64,000 nt of DNA, taken from assembly GCA_015058625.1 (NCBI GenBank), contig SVCA01000008.1:1-64000 (forward strand). The letters run 5' to 3'. The DNA is from Pseudoselenomonas ruminantium. Its GTDB lineage: Bacteria > Bacillota > Negativicutes > Selenomonadales > Selenomonadaceae. Below the pieces are notes generated by a model that saw nothing but the letters and a program-made list of their open reading frames with translations, was not told the origin of the DNA and made no database searches. Of this stretch, positions 7,125-15,981 are shown piece after piece. The position numbers were made by a program, and so were the translations under genes. Within the stretch, counting starts at the first letter, position 1. Every line of letters begins with the position of its first letter.

Positions 7125-9107
7125 TTATCCTGGTTCAAAGTACACCGTAATCGTCGTGCCCTTATCCACCAGCGTATTCAATTCAATACTCTGCCCCACA
7201 GCATACCCGGAGCCCTCACTTTGGAAGGACAGCCCTTTATCTGCCGCCAGTCCTGCAGCTTCCCGCAGGCTCTTGCCCGTGAAGTCCGGCACCACTACCT
7301 TGCCATCCGGCACTACCCCCGTAAAGGGTTTTGCCGGTCTATGGCGGGGCGTCTTTTCCTCTGCTGGTTCCATCCCTGCAAAGGGATCGCTGGAGGGTTC
7401 AATATGCAAATAGCGGAACAACTGGGCAAAAATCCGTCCGGCCACAGGCGCTGCAATCTGGCCGCCATAGAAATTGCCCGCACTGGGGTCATCAATCATC
7501 ACGAGGACCGTCAGCTGCGGGTCCTCTACCGGCGCAAACCCGCAGAAAGAGGCAATATAACGGCCATCCATATAGCCGCTGCCATCTTCACGGATTTTCT
7601 GCGCGGTACCGGTCTTGCCGGCAATACGATACCCCTTGACCTGCGCCTTGGCACCACCGCCGGAAGACACCACCTGCTCCAGCAGCCCTATCAAGGTCTT
7701 ATCCGTAGCCGAATCAATAACACGGCGCACCTCCGTTTTGCCCCGTTCCTCATAGACGCTGCCATCCGCATTGCGGATAGACTTCACGATATAAGGCTTT
7801 AACAATACACCATCATTGGCAATAGCCGAAACAGCCGTAACGAGCTGCAAAGGCGTGACGGCTATACTCTGGCCAATGGCCGAGGTTGCCATATCCGAAT
7901 CCCGCATATCCTCTGGCTTAAAGAGTATACCGCTTTCCTCACCGGGCAAATCTATGCCCGTAGGCTCACCAAAGCCAAAATTGCGGGCATAACTCATCAG
8001 ACGCTCTGCCCCGAGGCGCAAACCAACCTGCGCAAAACCGGTATTCAGCGACTGTTTTACCACATCCGTAAAGGTCACCGTACCGAAACTTTCCCCGTTC
8101 CAGTTCTGAATCCGCCGCCCGGACACCATAACGTATCCCGGGTCTACAAACACCTGATTGGGGCTGACCACTTTTTCCTGCAGGGCAGCGCCTGCCACCA
8201 CGGACTTGAAGGTAGACCCCGGCTCATAGATAAAGGACACCGCCCGATTCTTCCAGACCTCGGCATTATAATCCCAGAATTTATTGGGGTTGTAGGAAGG
8301 ACGAGATGCCATAGCCAGCACTTCCCCTGTTTTCGGATTCATCACCACGCAGGTGATAGCCTTCGGATTGTTCTCGGCAATAGCTCTGTCCAATTCCTGT
8401 TCCACGATAAACTGAATCGCACTGTCCAAGGTGAGTTCCACCGTCTTGCAGGCGTCGCCCATATAGCGCCGCCTGTTGGAAAAAATCGAATCCAGAATCG
8501 GCCTTGCCTGCCTGTCCGTAGTCAGATAGGTTTCCTTGATTTCCCCTTTGAGCAGGGCATCCAAGGCCTGTTCCACCCCATCGAGCCCCTTGTCGTCAGT
8601 TCCCACAAAGCCCAGCACATTGGCCGCCAAAACATCATTGGGGTAATAGCGCTTGGCCTCGTCACGGAAATTCAGACAGGAAATATAATTCTTTTCTTTA
8701 ATCAGCTGACGCACAGCTTCGTATTCCGACTGCTCCATGCGCCGTTTCACCCAGACAAAGCCGCCTCCCACAGCGATATCATCCAGAATATCCTGCTCCG
8801 TCTGGCCGATAAGCGGCGCCAGATTGGCCGCCACTTCCTGCGGATTGTCCACATGCGAAGGGTCAATATAGAGGGACTTGGTCATCGTGCTGACCGCGAG
8901 CTCACGGCCATTGCGGTCAAGAATTGCCCCTCTGGGCGACTGGATCGCATAGTCCTGCCCTACCTGAGCCTTCATGCGCTCGCTCAAGGAACTTCCCTGC
9001 ACGAGCTGCAGCCAGGCATAACGGCAGACGATAAAGCCCACCGCTACCAGCATAAAAAACGCCAAAACGCTGATGCGCCGCTGGACGGCGCGGCGTTCCT
9101 TCTTCAT
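7125..9107 (-). CDS. PASTA-domain class B penicillin-binding protein (FtsI/SpoVD type)
   Basis: This 660-residue peptidoglycan transpeptidase has one N-terminal membrane segment (about residues 12-32) and a periplasmic remainder. The dimerisation domain begins with SPRGAILDRNG. The catalytic motifs are all present: STFK (active serine), SLN and KTGT. A single PASTA domain closes the protein, which is the SpoVD/FtsI arrangement of Firmicutes. No sporulation context is seen, so septal wall synthesis is the likely role. The start overlaps the region of the telA stop, with AGGAGG 9 bp upstream, implying co-transcription with xpaC and telA. It lies away from a mur/ddl cell-division cluster, so it may be a second copy. 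Confidence 0.88.
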   Translation of the reverse strand: MKKERRAVQRRISVLAFFMLVAVGFIVCRYAWLQLVQGSSLSERMKAQVGQDYAIQSPRGAILDRNGRELAVSTMTKSLYIDPSHVDNPQEVAANLAPLIGQTEQDILDDIAVGGGFVWVKRRMEQSEYEAVRQLIKEKNYISCLNFRDEAKRYYPNDVLAANVLGFVGTDDKGLDGVEQALDALLKGEIKETYLTTDRQARPILDSIFSNRRRYMGDACKTVELTLDSAIQFIVEQELDRAIAENNPKAITCVVMNPKTGEVLAMASRPSYNPNKFWDYNAEVWKNRAVSFIYEPGSTFKSVVAGAALQEKVVSPNQVFVDPGYVMVSGRRIQNWNGESFGTVTFTDVVKQSLNTGFAQVGLRLGAERLMSYARNFGFGEPTGIDLPGEESGILFKPEDMRDSDMATSAIGQSIAVTPLQLVTAVSAIANDGVLLKPYIVKSIRNADGSVYEERGKTEVRRVIDSATDKTLIGLLEQVVSSGGGAKAQVKGYRIAGKTGTAQKIREDGSGYMDGRYIASFCGFAPVEDPQLTVLVMIDDPSAGNFYGGQIAAPVAGRIFAQLFRYLHIEPSSDPFAGMEPAEEKTPRHRPAKPFTGVVPDGKVVVPDFTGKSLREAAGLAADKGLSFQSEGSGYAVGQSIELNTLVDKGTTITVYFEPG

Positions 9108-9110
9108 GTA

Positions 9111-10268
9111 TTAAGCCTCCTGCCTGCCGCTGTTTTTCAGCAGCGTTTCCCTTAATCTGCCTTCAATCTGCAAGAGTTCAGCTTCCGCCGCCTGCCGTTT
9201 GGCCCGGCCATTCTGCTGAATCTTGATGGTTTCTTCGATGGTGTTAATCAGACGGTCATTGACCTCCCGCACCGTCTCGATATCCACAATGCTGCGCTCA
9301 TTCTCCTGCGCGGTCTCAATGCTGTTCTGCTGCAAAAGCTCCGCATTGCGGCGTAACAATTCGTTGGTCGTATTGCTGACCGCCTGCTGCATGCGCAGAA
9401 CATCCTGCTGCGCCTGCAAGCCCAAAGCGATGACCAACTGATTCTTCCAGAGCGGAATCGTGCTGTAGATAGCCGTCTGTACACGGTCAATCAGAGCCTT
9501 GTCATTGTTCTGAATCAGGCGAATCTGTGGTGCCGACTGAATCGCAATCGTCTTGCTGATTTTGAGGTCATGAACCTTCTTCTCAAAGCGGTTGACACTG
9601 GCTTCAAAGTCTGATACCACCTGTACCGCCATGGGGTCGCCGGAATCTGCCGCCTGCTGACGGAGTTTGGGCAGCGTAACCTCCCGCATTTCCGTAAGTT
9701 TCTCCTCCCCCGCCTGAATATAGAGCTGTAGCTGCTTGAAATAGCTGAGATTTTCTGCGTAGAGCTTGTCAAAGAGCGCTACATCCTTCATCATCTTGAG
9801 CTTGGCCTGTTCCAGATTTCCCTGAATGCGCTCCACCTGCGTGGAGAGTTTATCATAGCCCAGTTTGATATCTTCGCCCTTTTTCACGAGACTGCCCACC
9901 AGCGGAATCTTCGTCAGAAAGCTCTTGTTCTCCTCCGGTTCAAAATCCCGAACCTGCTTGACAAGGCTTCCCAACAGCTCACCTACAGGGCCGCTGTCCT
10001 TTGTGCGCACCTGTGACAATACGCTGTCCGAGAACTCGGCAATTTTTTGCTGGGCAGGCGCACCAAAGCGCAGGATGGCCGTGGAGTCCGTCAAATCCAG
10101 TTCATCCTTTATCTTTTCCACCTGCGCCCGCTCCTCCGGGCTCAGGTCATTTACCACCTGTTCCACCTGCGCCGTCATCACTTCCGTGGACGGCAGATTA
10201 TCCGGGGTTACATCAGCACTTGCAATATTTGTCTTCGCCTTCATCAAATCTTCTAATTTTACTTCCAT
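9111..10268 (-). CDS. TelA/YaaN family protein
   Basis: This 385-residue, highly charged and mostly helical cytoplasmic protein belongs to the toxic-anion resistance (TelA) family, recognised from the conserved FLTKIPLVGSLVKKG segment and the coiled-coil region around it. Family members are linked to tellurite and cell-wall stress, but the biochemical function is not settled. ATG 10268 is preferred over 10274 because GGGGGAGG lies 7 bp before it. It follows an XpaC-like gene, as xpaC-yaaN do in Bacillus, and precedes a transpeptidase gene by 3 bp, which suggests a shared envelope role. Confidence 0.87.
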   Translation of the reverse strand: MEVKLEDLMKAKTNIASADVTPDNLPSTEVMTAQVEQVVNDLSPEERAQVEKIKDELDLTDSTAILRFGAPAQQKIAEFSDSVLSQVRTKDSGPVGELLGSLVKQVRDFEPEENKSFLTKIPLVGSLVKKGEDIKLGYDKLSTQVERIQGNLEQAKLKMMKDVALFDKLYAENLSYFKQLQLYIQAGEEKLTEMREVTLPKLRQQAADSGDPMAVQVVSDFEASVNRFEKKVHDLKISKTIAIQSAPQIRLIQNNDKALIDRVQTAIYSTIPLWKNQLVIALGLQAQQDVLRMQQAVSNTTNELLRRNAELLQQNSIETAQENERSIVDIETVREVNDRLINTIEETIKIQQNGRAKRQAAEAELLQIEGRLRETLLKNSGRQEA

Positions 10269-10283
10269 GGTCATTCCTCCCCC

Positions 10284-11270
10284 TTACCGATAATACTGAT
10301 TATAAAAGTCATCTACTGGCATAAATAAATAGCGAATACCTTCCACGATGGAAACCAAGGTTGGTATCATCGTCCAGAACAAAAACAAATAGGCCATGCC
10401 CCACTTGGTCTTGCCCTGAAAGAACTTATGGACACCAAAGGTTCCCAAAACGATAGCCAGACCGCTCATAATGACCTTCTGAAGCAGCACCGAGCTGCGC
10501 AGATTGTCCGGTGTAGTTATTTTCTCCTTGAAGGGGGCTGTTTCCTGCCCGCCCACTTTGGTAACTGCTCCCCGGCGCGGACGCTTCTTGCGGCCAATAC
10601 CTGTAGCCTGCGGCGCTTTGGCAGCATTCAGCTCCACCGCCTCTGCGGTACTTCCCTGCTGATTATTGCTGATGCCCTCAGCCTCCAGCGACTGCTGCAT
10701 CACCGTAAGCTCCGCATCCATATCCAGCAGCTGGCTGTTGATAATCTTGGTAAACTCGGCGCTATAGGCTTCGTCAAAGCTCACGATGGTCTCTTTCAGC
10801 CGAGCTTTGACCTGACGCACCTGCTCCGTTTCCAGTTTGGTTTCCTCCAGCTCGCTGTACTGCTCACTGAGGCTGGCCGCCCTGTCTTGATAATAATGGA
10901 TAAAGCGGCCAGCTGCTGCAATCCGCTCTGGGTGTTTTTCCACATAGTTAAGCAGCCGGGCCGACTCCTGCTGCATAAGACCTAATTGCCGACTGAGCTG
11001 GCTGTCCCGAATCTTGCGCCGAGCCTCTTCAATCCGCTGATAATCCCCCCTGGCCTTCTCCCAATCCGCCAGAGCCGTATCTGCCTGCTCCGCTGCCAGT
11101 TGGCTGAGGTCCAGCTTCCGCACTTCCTGCTGCGGCAGCTGCCCTTTGTAAACGCTGATACCCATCCCGAGCATTAACAGCAGGCACACCGCAGGGCTGT
11201 AATCATTCAGAATCGTATAAATTCCGCCGCTCCCCAAAAGCAAAGCCAGTAGTCCATATATATTCCGCAT
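10284..11270 (-). CDS. XpaC-like protein fused to a TM2 domain
   Basis: This 328-residue membrane protein has two hydrophobic segments at the N-terminus (about 5-45), a long charged coiled-coil middle as in XpaC (phosphatase-associated family), a basic linker (GRKKRPRRG), and a C-terminal TM2 domain with the GTFGVHKFFQGK motif and two membrane spans. The partner of TelA in Bacillus is XpaC; the added TM2 domain is less usual. ATG 11270 is chosen over 11276 because GGGGAG is better spaced. A -10 box (TATAAT, minus strand, 11303-11308) precedes it. Confidence 0.78.
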   Translation of the reverse strand: MRNIYGLLALLLGSGGIYTILNDYSPAVCLLLMLGMGISVYKGQLPQQEVRKLDLSQLAAEQADTALADWEKARGDYQRIEEARRKIRDSQLSRQLGLMQQESARLLNYVEKHPERIAAAGRFIHYYQDRAASLSEQYSELEETKLETEQVRQVKARLKETIVSFDEAYSAEFTKIINSQLLDMDAELTVMQQSLEAEGISNNQQGSTAEAVELNAAKAPQATGIGRKKRPRRGAVTKVGGQETAPFKEKITTPDNLRSSVLLQKVIMSGLAIVLGTFGVHKFFQGKTKWGMAYLFLFWTMIPTLVSIVEGIRYLFMPVDDFYNQYYR

Positions 11271-11302
11271 TGCCATCGCTCCCCGGATTAAAATTTATTT
11301 TT

Positions 11303-11308
11303 ATTATA
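11303..11308 (-). promoter_or_regulatory. Extended -10 box for xpaC-telA-pbp
   Basis: On the minus strand the sequence reads TGGTATAAT, an extended -10 element, about 33 bp before the xpaC start. It directly follows the rlmH terminator. Confidence 0.55.
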
Positions 11309-11312
11309 CCAC

Positions 11313-11339
11313 AAAGCCGTCCCGGTTTGGGACGGCTTT
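11313..11339 (-). terminator. Terminator of the htrA-rlmH transcript
   Basis: A perfect 11-bp stem, AAAGCCGTCCC/GGGACGGCTTT, starts 4 bp past the rlmH stop codon. The T tract on the minus strand is short (TTT). Confidence 0.75.
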
Positions 11340-11342
11340 AAC

Positions 11343-11822
11343 TTACCAATGATATTTTTCCCCGCGGTTAATCTTAAAGGCGCGGTAAATCTGTTCCACG
11401 AGCAGGAGCCTCACCATCTGATGGGTAAAAGTCATCCGCGAAAAGCTCAGGAGCTCATCTGCAGCCTTGCGTACCTCGCTGGAAAGGCCAAAGGCCCCGC
11501 CAATCAAAAAGGTGATATTGCTGCGGCCGGAAAGGCCCAGCTTGTCGATAGAGGCCGCCAGTTCCTCCGAAGATTTTTCCTTGCCGAAGACATCCAGCAC
11601 AAAGAGATAGCTGCCTTCCGGCACCAGCTTCAGGAGTTTTTCCCCTTCCCGGGTAAGCACCTGTTCCTTTTCCGCATCAGACGGCGCATCCGGCATCTTC
11701 TCCTCGTGAATCTCGCGGATTTCCATCTGGGCAAAAGGCTTCAGACGCTTCATGAATTCGACAATCCCCGCTGAGAGATACTTCTCCTTGATTTTGCCTG
11801 CACAGACAATCGTAATCTTCAT
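11343..11822 (-). CDS. rlmH: 23S rRNA pseudouridine-1915 N3-methyltransferase RlmH
   Basis: This 159-residue SPOUT methyltransferase uses SAM to methylate pseudouridine 1915 of 23S rRNA in assembled ribosomes. Recognised by the MKITIVCAGKIKEKY start, the central LIGGAFGLS loop and the C-terminal FSRMTFTHQMVRLLLVEQIYRAFKI knot region; the length matches the family. Its ATG overlaps the htrA stop (ATGA), so the two are translationally coupled. The htrA-rlmH order follows walJ as in the Bacillus wal operon. Confidence 0.96.
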   Translation of the reverse strand: MKITIVCAGKIKEKYLSAGIVEFMKRLKPFAQMEIREIHEEKMPDAPSDAEKEQVLTREGEKLLKLVPEGSYLFVLDVFGKEKSSEELAASIDKLGLSGRSNITFLIGGAFGLSSEVRKAADELLSFSRMTFTHQMVRLLLVEQIYRAFKINRGEKYHW

Positions 11823-12925
11823 CAGTGGTTATCCTGCGGCATTTCTTCGAGCACCACATCCACATTGCGGCTGGCACCATTGCGGTCAAAGGTGACTTTC
11901 ACCGTATCGCCCACCTTATGCGCAGCCACTTTGGCCCGCAGGTCGGATACGCTGTTTACCTCTTCATCATTGACCTTCAGAATGATGTCGCCGCGCTGGA
12001 GGCCAGCCTTGCCACAGGGGCCATTGAGGGTCAGCTGGAAGATGTAAACGCCCTTGTCGATATTTAGCTGATAGCCATAGCGGCCAGCCGTCTGGGGGTC
12101 AAATACGGACACGCCGAGATAGGGACGAGCTACATAACCCTTGTTCATAATCTCATCAATAATGTTCTGCACCGTATTGGTGGGAATGGCAAAGCCCATA
12201 CCCTCAACGCCGCTGGCAGCCAGCTTGGCGCTGTTGATGCCGATGACTTCCCCATCCGCATTCACAAGCGCTCCGCCGGAGTTGCCGGGGTTAATGGCTG
12301 CATCCGTCTGAATCAGTTTCACCAGCTTGTCGCTGATGTCTAGCGTACGGTTAACGGCACTCACCACGCCGCTGGTGACACTGCCCCGGAATTCCAAGCC
12401 CATGGGGTTGCCGATGGCAATGGCCGGTTCCCCGACCACAATCTGATCCGAATCACCAAATTTTGCCGTGGGCAGGTCCTTGCCATCCACTTTCACCACA
12501 GCCAAATCCGTCAGCTCGTCAGCACCAATCAGCTTGCCCTTGAGGCTGCGGCCATCGGACAGGGACACAATGATTTCCTTCGCACCGCTGACCACATGGT
12601 TATTGGTCACGATGTAGCCATCCTCACGGAAGATAACACCGGAACCAACGCCCTGGGTTTCCACCGGATTATTGAACCAATCCCGAACCACAGCTTTATT
12701 GGTAATACCTACTACAGCAGGCCCCACCATCTTGGCTGCCCGCACTGCCGGGGTATTTCTAGCATCGGAAAGTTTTACATCAGCATTTGCCTTCTGGGAA
12801 CCCTGCGCGGATTCGCTGACACTGGCGCTGTTATCCGCCGCCGTTCCTGCCGAACAGCCGGAAAAAGTAATGGCCGACACAGCCAGCATAGCAGCAACCA
12901 TCAGTGAAGTTTTCTTCTTATTCAT
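11822..12925 (-). CDS. htrA: HtrA/DegP-type serine protease, lipoprotein
   Basis: This 367-residue envelope protease degrades or refolds damaged exported proteins. It begins with a lipoprotein signal (lipobox FSGC, Cys about residue 24). The trypsin-like domain shows His in TNNHVV, Asp in LTDLAVVKVD and Ser in NPGNSGG. One PDZ domain covers about residues 270-365. The lipobox replaces the membrane anchor seen in many Firmicute HtrA proteins, which fits a diderm envelope. GGAGGG lies 8 bp before the ATG. It lies between walJ and rlmH in the classical order; the kinase/regulator genes walRK are not in this window. Confidence 0.94.
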   Translation of the reverse strand: MNKKKTSLMVAAMLAVSAITFSGCSAGTAADNSASVSESAQGSQKANADVKLSDARNTPAVRAAKMVGPAVVGITNKAVVRDWFNNPVETQGVGSGVIFREDGYIVTNNHVVSGAKEIIVSLSDGRSLKGKLIGADELTDLAVVKVDGKDLPTAKFGDSDQIVVGEPAIAIGNPMGLEFRGSVTSGVVSAVNRTLDISDKLVKLIQTDAAINPGNSGGALVNADGEVIGINSAKLAASGVEGMGFAIPTNTVQNIIDEIMNKGYVARPYLGVSVFDPQTAGRYGYQLNIDKGVYIFQLTLNGPCGKAGLQRGDIILKVNDEEVNSVSDLRAKVAAHKVGDTVKVTFDRNGASRNVDVVLEEMPQDNH

Positions 12926-12941
12926 GAAAATCCCTCCAAAT

Positions 12942-13703
12942 TCAATTCAAGTACCAGCTCACCATTTCAGTTTGGCTGGCCACTGTTAAATCAATATTGA
13001 CACCCTGACGCTCCAAAATTCCCTGCACCGTATTCTCTGCCAGTTCCGGGCGATTGTTTTCCTCGGACAGATGCGCCAGAAAAACCTTCTCCGGCCGTTT
13101 CTGCATGCGGATAAGCGCCCAGGCTGCATCCGAATTGGCCAGATGGCCCCGATTGGACAGGATACGCCGCTTGAGCGGCCAGGGATAACTGCCCTGTTTC
13201 AAAACCTCCGGGTCGTGATTGGATTCCAAAATCAATACATCCGCCCCTTCAATGGCAGCCTGCACACTGGACGTCACAAAACCCAAATCCGTGGCCAAAG
13301 TCACGTTCTTGCGCCCTTTCAAGCGGTAGCCCACAGGTTCTGCCGCATCATGGGAGATGTTAAAGCTCTCAATATCCAGCCCATTGATGGTAAAGGCTTC
13401 CCCAATAGGACAGAAACACTCTGCCGGAATCGCCGCCCGCTCCTTCATGTGCTCGATTGTACCGGGCCGGGTGAAGATGGGCAGATGATACCATTTCGAG
13501 AGCGTAACCAGTCCTGCCACATGGTCACGATGCTCATGGGTGATGAGCACGCCATCCAAAGAGGAAGGTTCTACACCAATCCCCAGCAATCCTTTTTTAA
13601 TTTTCGTGGCGCTGATGCCAGCGTCGAGCAAAAGCCTTGTGCCATCCATTTCCACAAAGACGGCATTCCCTTTGCTGCCACTGGCCAGAATCCTAACCTG
13701 CAT
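12942..13703 (-). CDS. walJ: WalJ/YycJ metallo-beta-lactamase-fold hydrolase
   Basis: This 253-residue cytoplasmic metallohydrolase carries the metal motif THEHRDH and later His/Asp ligands (ATDLG, HLSEENN). WalJ homologues are tied to the WalRK cell-wall system and to DNA-repair exonuclease activity; the substrate is uncertain. It is the first gene of the walJ-htrA-rlmH group here, with GGAG 8 bp upstream of the ATG. Upstream walR, walK, walH and walI are missing; instead hairpin repeats and pyruvate kinase lie there, so the operon is split in this genome. Confidence 0.9.
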   Translation of the reverse strand: MQVRILASGSKGNAVFVEMDGTRLLLDAGISATKIKKGLLGIGVEPSSLDGVLITHEHRDHVAGLVTLSKWYHLPIFTRPGTIEHMKERAAIPAECFCPIGEAFTINGLDIESFNISHDAAEPVGYRLKGRKNVTLATDLGFVTSSVQAAIEGADVLILESNHDPEVLKQGSYPWPLKRRILSNRGHLANSDAAWALIRMQKRPEKVFLAHLSEENNRPELAENTVQGILERQGVNIDLTVASQTEMVSWYLN

Positions 13704-13920
13704 CCCTACGGCTCCTATCTTAACACTTGACTATGTAAATTATCTGTAAAGATAACACTTTTTCATTATAACGCCATTTGCGACGCATAGCTAGTCCCTT
13801 TAGGGATTCAGATTTTGCCACAAGCAAAATCTTCATATTAGCGTTTCATCGCGACCTTAGTGCGATATAACGCCGTTGAACAAAGATAACAACAGGCAAA
13901 AAGTGATAATACCAGCCGCG
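13704..13920. other. Structured intergenic region upstream of walJ
   Basis: No gene. A perfect 9-bp hairpin, AGATTTTGC/GCAAAATCT, lies at 13810-13832. Repeated GCGA and AACGCC motifs on either side (TAACGCC at about 13768 and again at about 13868) suggest a larger folded unit. The walJ promoter should be in the left part but could not be fixed. Confidence 0.4.
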
Positions 13921-13993
13921 AGCCCATGGTAACTTATTCCTGCGCTAGTACACGCAAGCGTGTAAATCGCGCCGGAACAAGTCACCACGGGCT
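13921..13993 (-). repeat. Alpha hairpin, copy 1
   Basis: A 25-bp near-perfect stem (13921-13945 with 13969-13993) carries the cap CGCTAGTACACGC...GCGTGTAAATCGCG. Copies with the same cap but different arms are at 14077 (inverted) and 17103. Three of the four arm differences give G-U pairs only when read on the minus strand; the fourth is a conserved mismatch shared with the 17103 copy. Confidence 0.7.
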
Positions 13994-14076
13994 GGCGAAG
14001 GTAGTTTTTGTTTTTCTTCTAAGCAAAGAAGATAACAGGAAACTTACACAAGAAGAACATAATTGTACATGCCAAA

Positions 14077-14152
14077 AATGGCTCGGATACTTGTTCCTGC
14101 GCATTTTACGCGCAAAGCGCGTACTTGCGCAGGAATAAGTATCCGAGCCATT
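14077..14152. terminator. Alpha hairpin, copy 2, terminator of pyruvate kinase gene
   Basis: A 27-bp stem (AATGGCTCGGATACTT at 14077 to its complement ending 14152) lies 44 bp past the pyk stop; the minus strand continues CATTTTTG, a terminator-like T run. The cap is the reverse complement of the caps at 13921 and 17103. The single arm difference is a G-U pair in the plus-strand reading, matching the inverted cap orientation. Confidence 0.72.
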
Positions 14153-14196
14153 TATTCACGATGTTATACGAACTCGAACCCCATCGTGGTAATTAT

Positions 14197-15609
14197 TTAG
14201 ATGTTGTACACGCGTACGGAGCTGGAGTTACCCTTGCCAGCCTTCACACCGGAGGTGATGATGGTGAGGTCGCCGCGCTGTACGAGTTCTTCCTTAACAG
14301 CAGCAGCCGTTGCATTGCTGATCATTTCATCCACATCGCTCCACTGGGTGCCGAGTACCGGATATACGCCCCAACGCAGGTTCAGCTGACGCAGAACTTT
14401 TTCGCTCGGCGTATAAGCTACGATAGCAGCCTTCGGACGATACTTGGAAACGACCTTCGTCGTGTAACCGGATTCGGTCGGCGTGATGATAGCCGGAGCA
14501 TCGAGCTCATAAGCCATCTGAACCGTAGCATGAGCGATAGCACGCGTACGGGATTCCATGTGCTGCAGACCACGTTCTACATAGAGTTCCTTGTATTCAA
14601 GGGAGCTTTCCATGCGCTGTGCAATGCGGTTCATCGTGGAAACTGCTTCTACCGGATAGTCACCGGAAGCCGTTTCGCCGGACAGCATGATGGCATCCGT
14701 ACCATCGAGGATGGCGTTACCAACGTCAGAAACTTCTGCACGGGTCGGACGCGGGTTGCGTTCCATGGAGTCGAGCATCTGCGTAGCAACGATAACCGGC
14801 TTGCCAGCAGCGTTGCACTTGCGGATGATTTCCTTCTGAATAAGGGGCACATCTTCTGCCGGAACTTCTACGCCCAGGTCACCACGGGCAACCATGATGC
14901 CGTCGGAAACTTCCAGGATGGCATCGAAGTTCTTAACACCTTCGAGGTTTTCGATCTTCGGCAGAATTTCCATGTGGCCATTGTGCTCTTCGATGAGCTT
15001 GCGGATGGCGATAACATCATCCGGACGCTGGATGAAGGAAGCAGCTACGAAATCCATATCCTGTTCGCAGCCAAAGATGATGTCCTTAGCATCCTGTTCG
15101 GAGATAGGAGGCAGACCAAGGGGTACGCCCGGAGCAGCTACGCGCTTGCGCGTGCTCATCTTACCGCTGTTCTGGATGGTCGTAACGATATCCTTGCCCT
15201 TGATTTCATCGACTTTGAGGGCTACGAGGCCATCGGAGAGGAGCAGGGTGTCGCCCGGCTTAACTTCCGTGTAAAGACCTTTGTGGTTTACGGAAACATG
15301 AGTTTCATCACCCGGTTCATCGTCATAGGTCAAAGTGAACTTGTTGCCCTTTTCGAGCATAACCTTGCCATCTTTGAACTCGCCCAGACGCATTTCCGGA
15401 CCTTTGGTATCGAGGATTAAAGAGATAACCTTGCCAGCCTTCTTGGCAGCTTCACGAACCATATTGATACGGCCAAGATGTTCTGCGTGGTCACCATGGG
15501 AGAAGTTGAAGCGTGCGCAGTTCATGCCATTGGCAATCAGTGCATCAATTACGCCCGGTTTCTCTGTGGACGGACCCTGCGTGCAAACGATTTTCGTCTT
15601 TTTTAACAT
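14197..15609 (-). CDS. pyk: Pyruvate kinase
   Basis: This 470-residue glycolytic enzyme converts phosphoenolpyruvate and ADP to pyruvate and ATP. Seen are the TKIVCTQGPST start, the NFSHGD substrate segment, DTKGPEMR, the MVARGDLGVE active-site region with the catalytic Lys in PKIENLEG, and the TQMLDSM motif. It lacks the extra C-terminal PEP-utiliser domain of the Bacillus enzyme, so the length is that of the short form. It is monocistronic, with a long hairpin terminator after it. Confidence 0.96.
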   Translation of the reverse strand: MLKKTKIVCTQGPSTEKPGVIDALIANGMNCARFNFSHGDHAEHLGRINMVREAAKKAGKVISLILDTKGPEMRLGEFKDGKVMLEKGNKFTLTYDDEPGDETHVSVNHKGLYTEVKPGDTLLLSDGLVALKVDEIKGKDIVTTIQNSGKMSTRKRVAAPGVPLGLPPISEQDAKDIIFGCEQDMDFVAASFIQRPDDVIAIRKLIEEHNGHMEILPKIENLEGVKNFDAILEVSDGIMVARGDLGVEVPAEDVPLIQKEIIRKCNAAGKPVIVATQMLDSMERNPRPTRAEVSDVGNAILDGTDAIMLSGETASGDYPVEAVSTMNRIAQRMESSLEYKELYVERGLQHMESRTRAIAHATVQMAYELDAPAIITPTESGYTTKVVSKYRPKAAIVAYTPSEKVLRQLNLRWGVYPVLGTQWSDVDEMISNATAAAVKEELVQRGDLTIITSGVKAGKGNSSSVRVYNI

Positions 15610-15981
15610 GTTGTAAACCCCACCTATTCTTTTACTACATATTATATTTTAGACGGACACCTCCCCTTCGGGGAGTCGCTGTATGGCGTCCTGTCTACGG
15701 CCTAATTTAACAGGGAAAATTTTCCCATCAGCTTCTATTCTACACTCTTTGTCCCCATAAGTAAAACATTTTCGGCGAAAATCTATGGAAAAATATATTT
15801 TCTGAAAAGCGGCTCATTCTTTGAAATTTATTGCTTTTATTCCCTGATATAAAGACCAACTATCCCTATTGATTGGGATTGTTCCCAGCATCAAAAAATG
15901 CTTATCCTTCGGCGCAAAATCACCGATATATCTATAAGGGAAGTGTTGCACTTTCCAAAAAGCAGGAAAGGAGGATGTATC
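15610..15981. promoter_or_regulatory. Divergent region between pyk and the FliD-like gene
   Basis: A compact folded unit lies at about 15652-15702: ACCTCCCC-TTC-GGGGAG inside an outer GACGGAC/GTCCTGTC stem, probably in the pyk leader or a repeat. For the plus-strand gene, CCGATATA (15923-15930) resembles the -10 of flagellar sigma-28 promoters, but the matching -35 is poor. No gene is visible. Confidence 0.4.

Noticed and set aside
14125..15420. A 431-codon open frame on the plus strand opposite pyk
   Set aside because: It is a shadow of pyruvate kinase, has no domain sense and overlaps the hairpin region.
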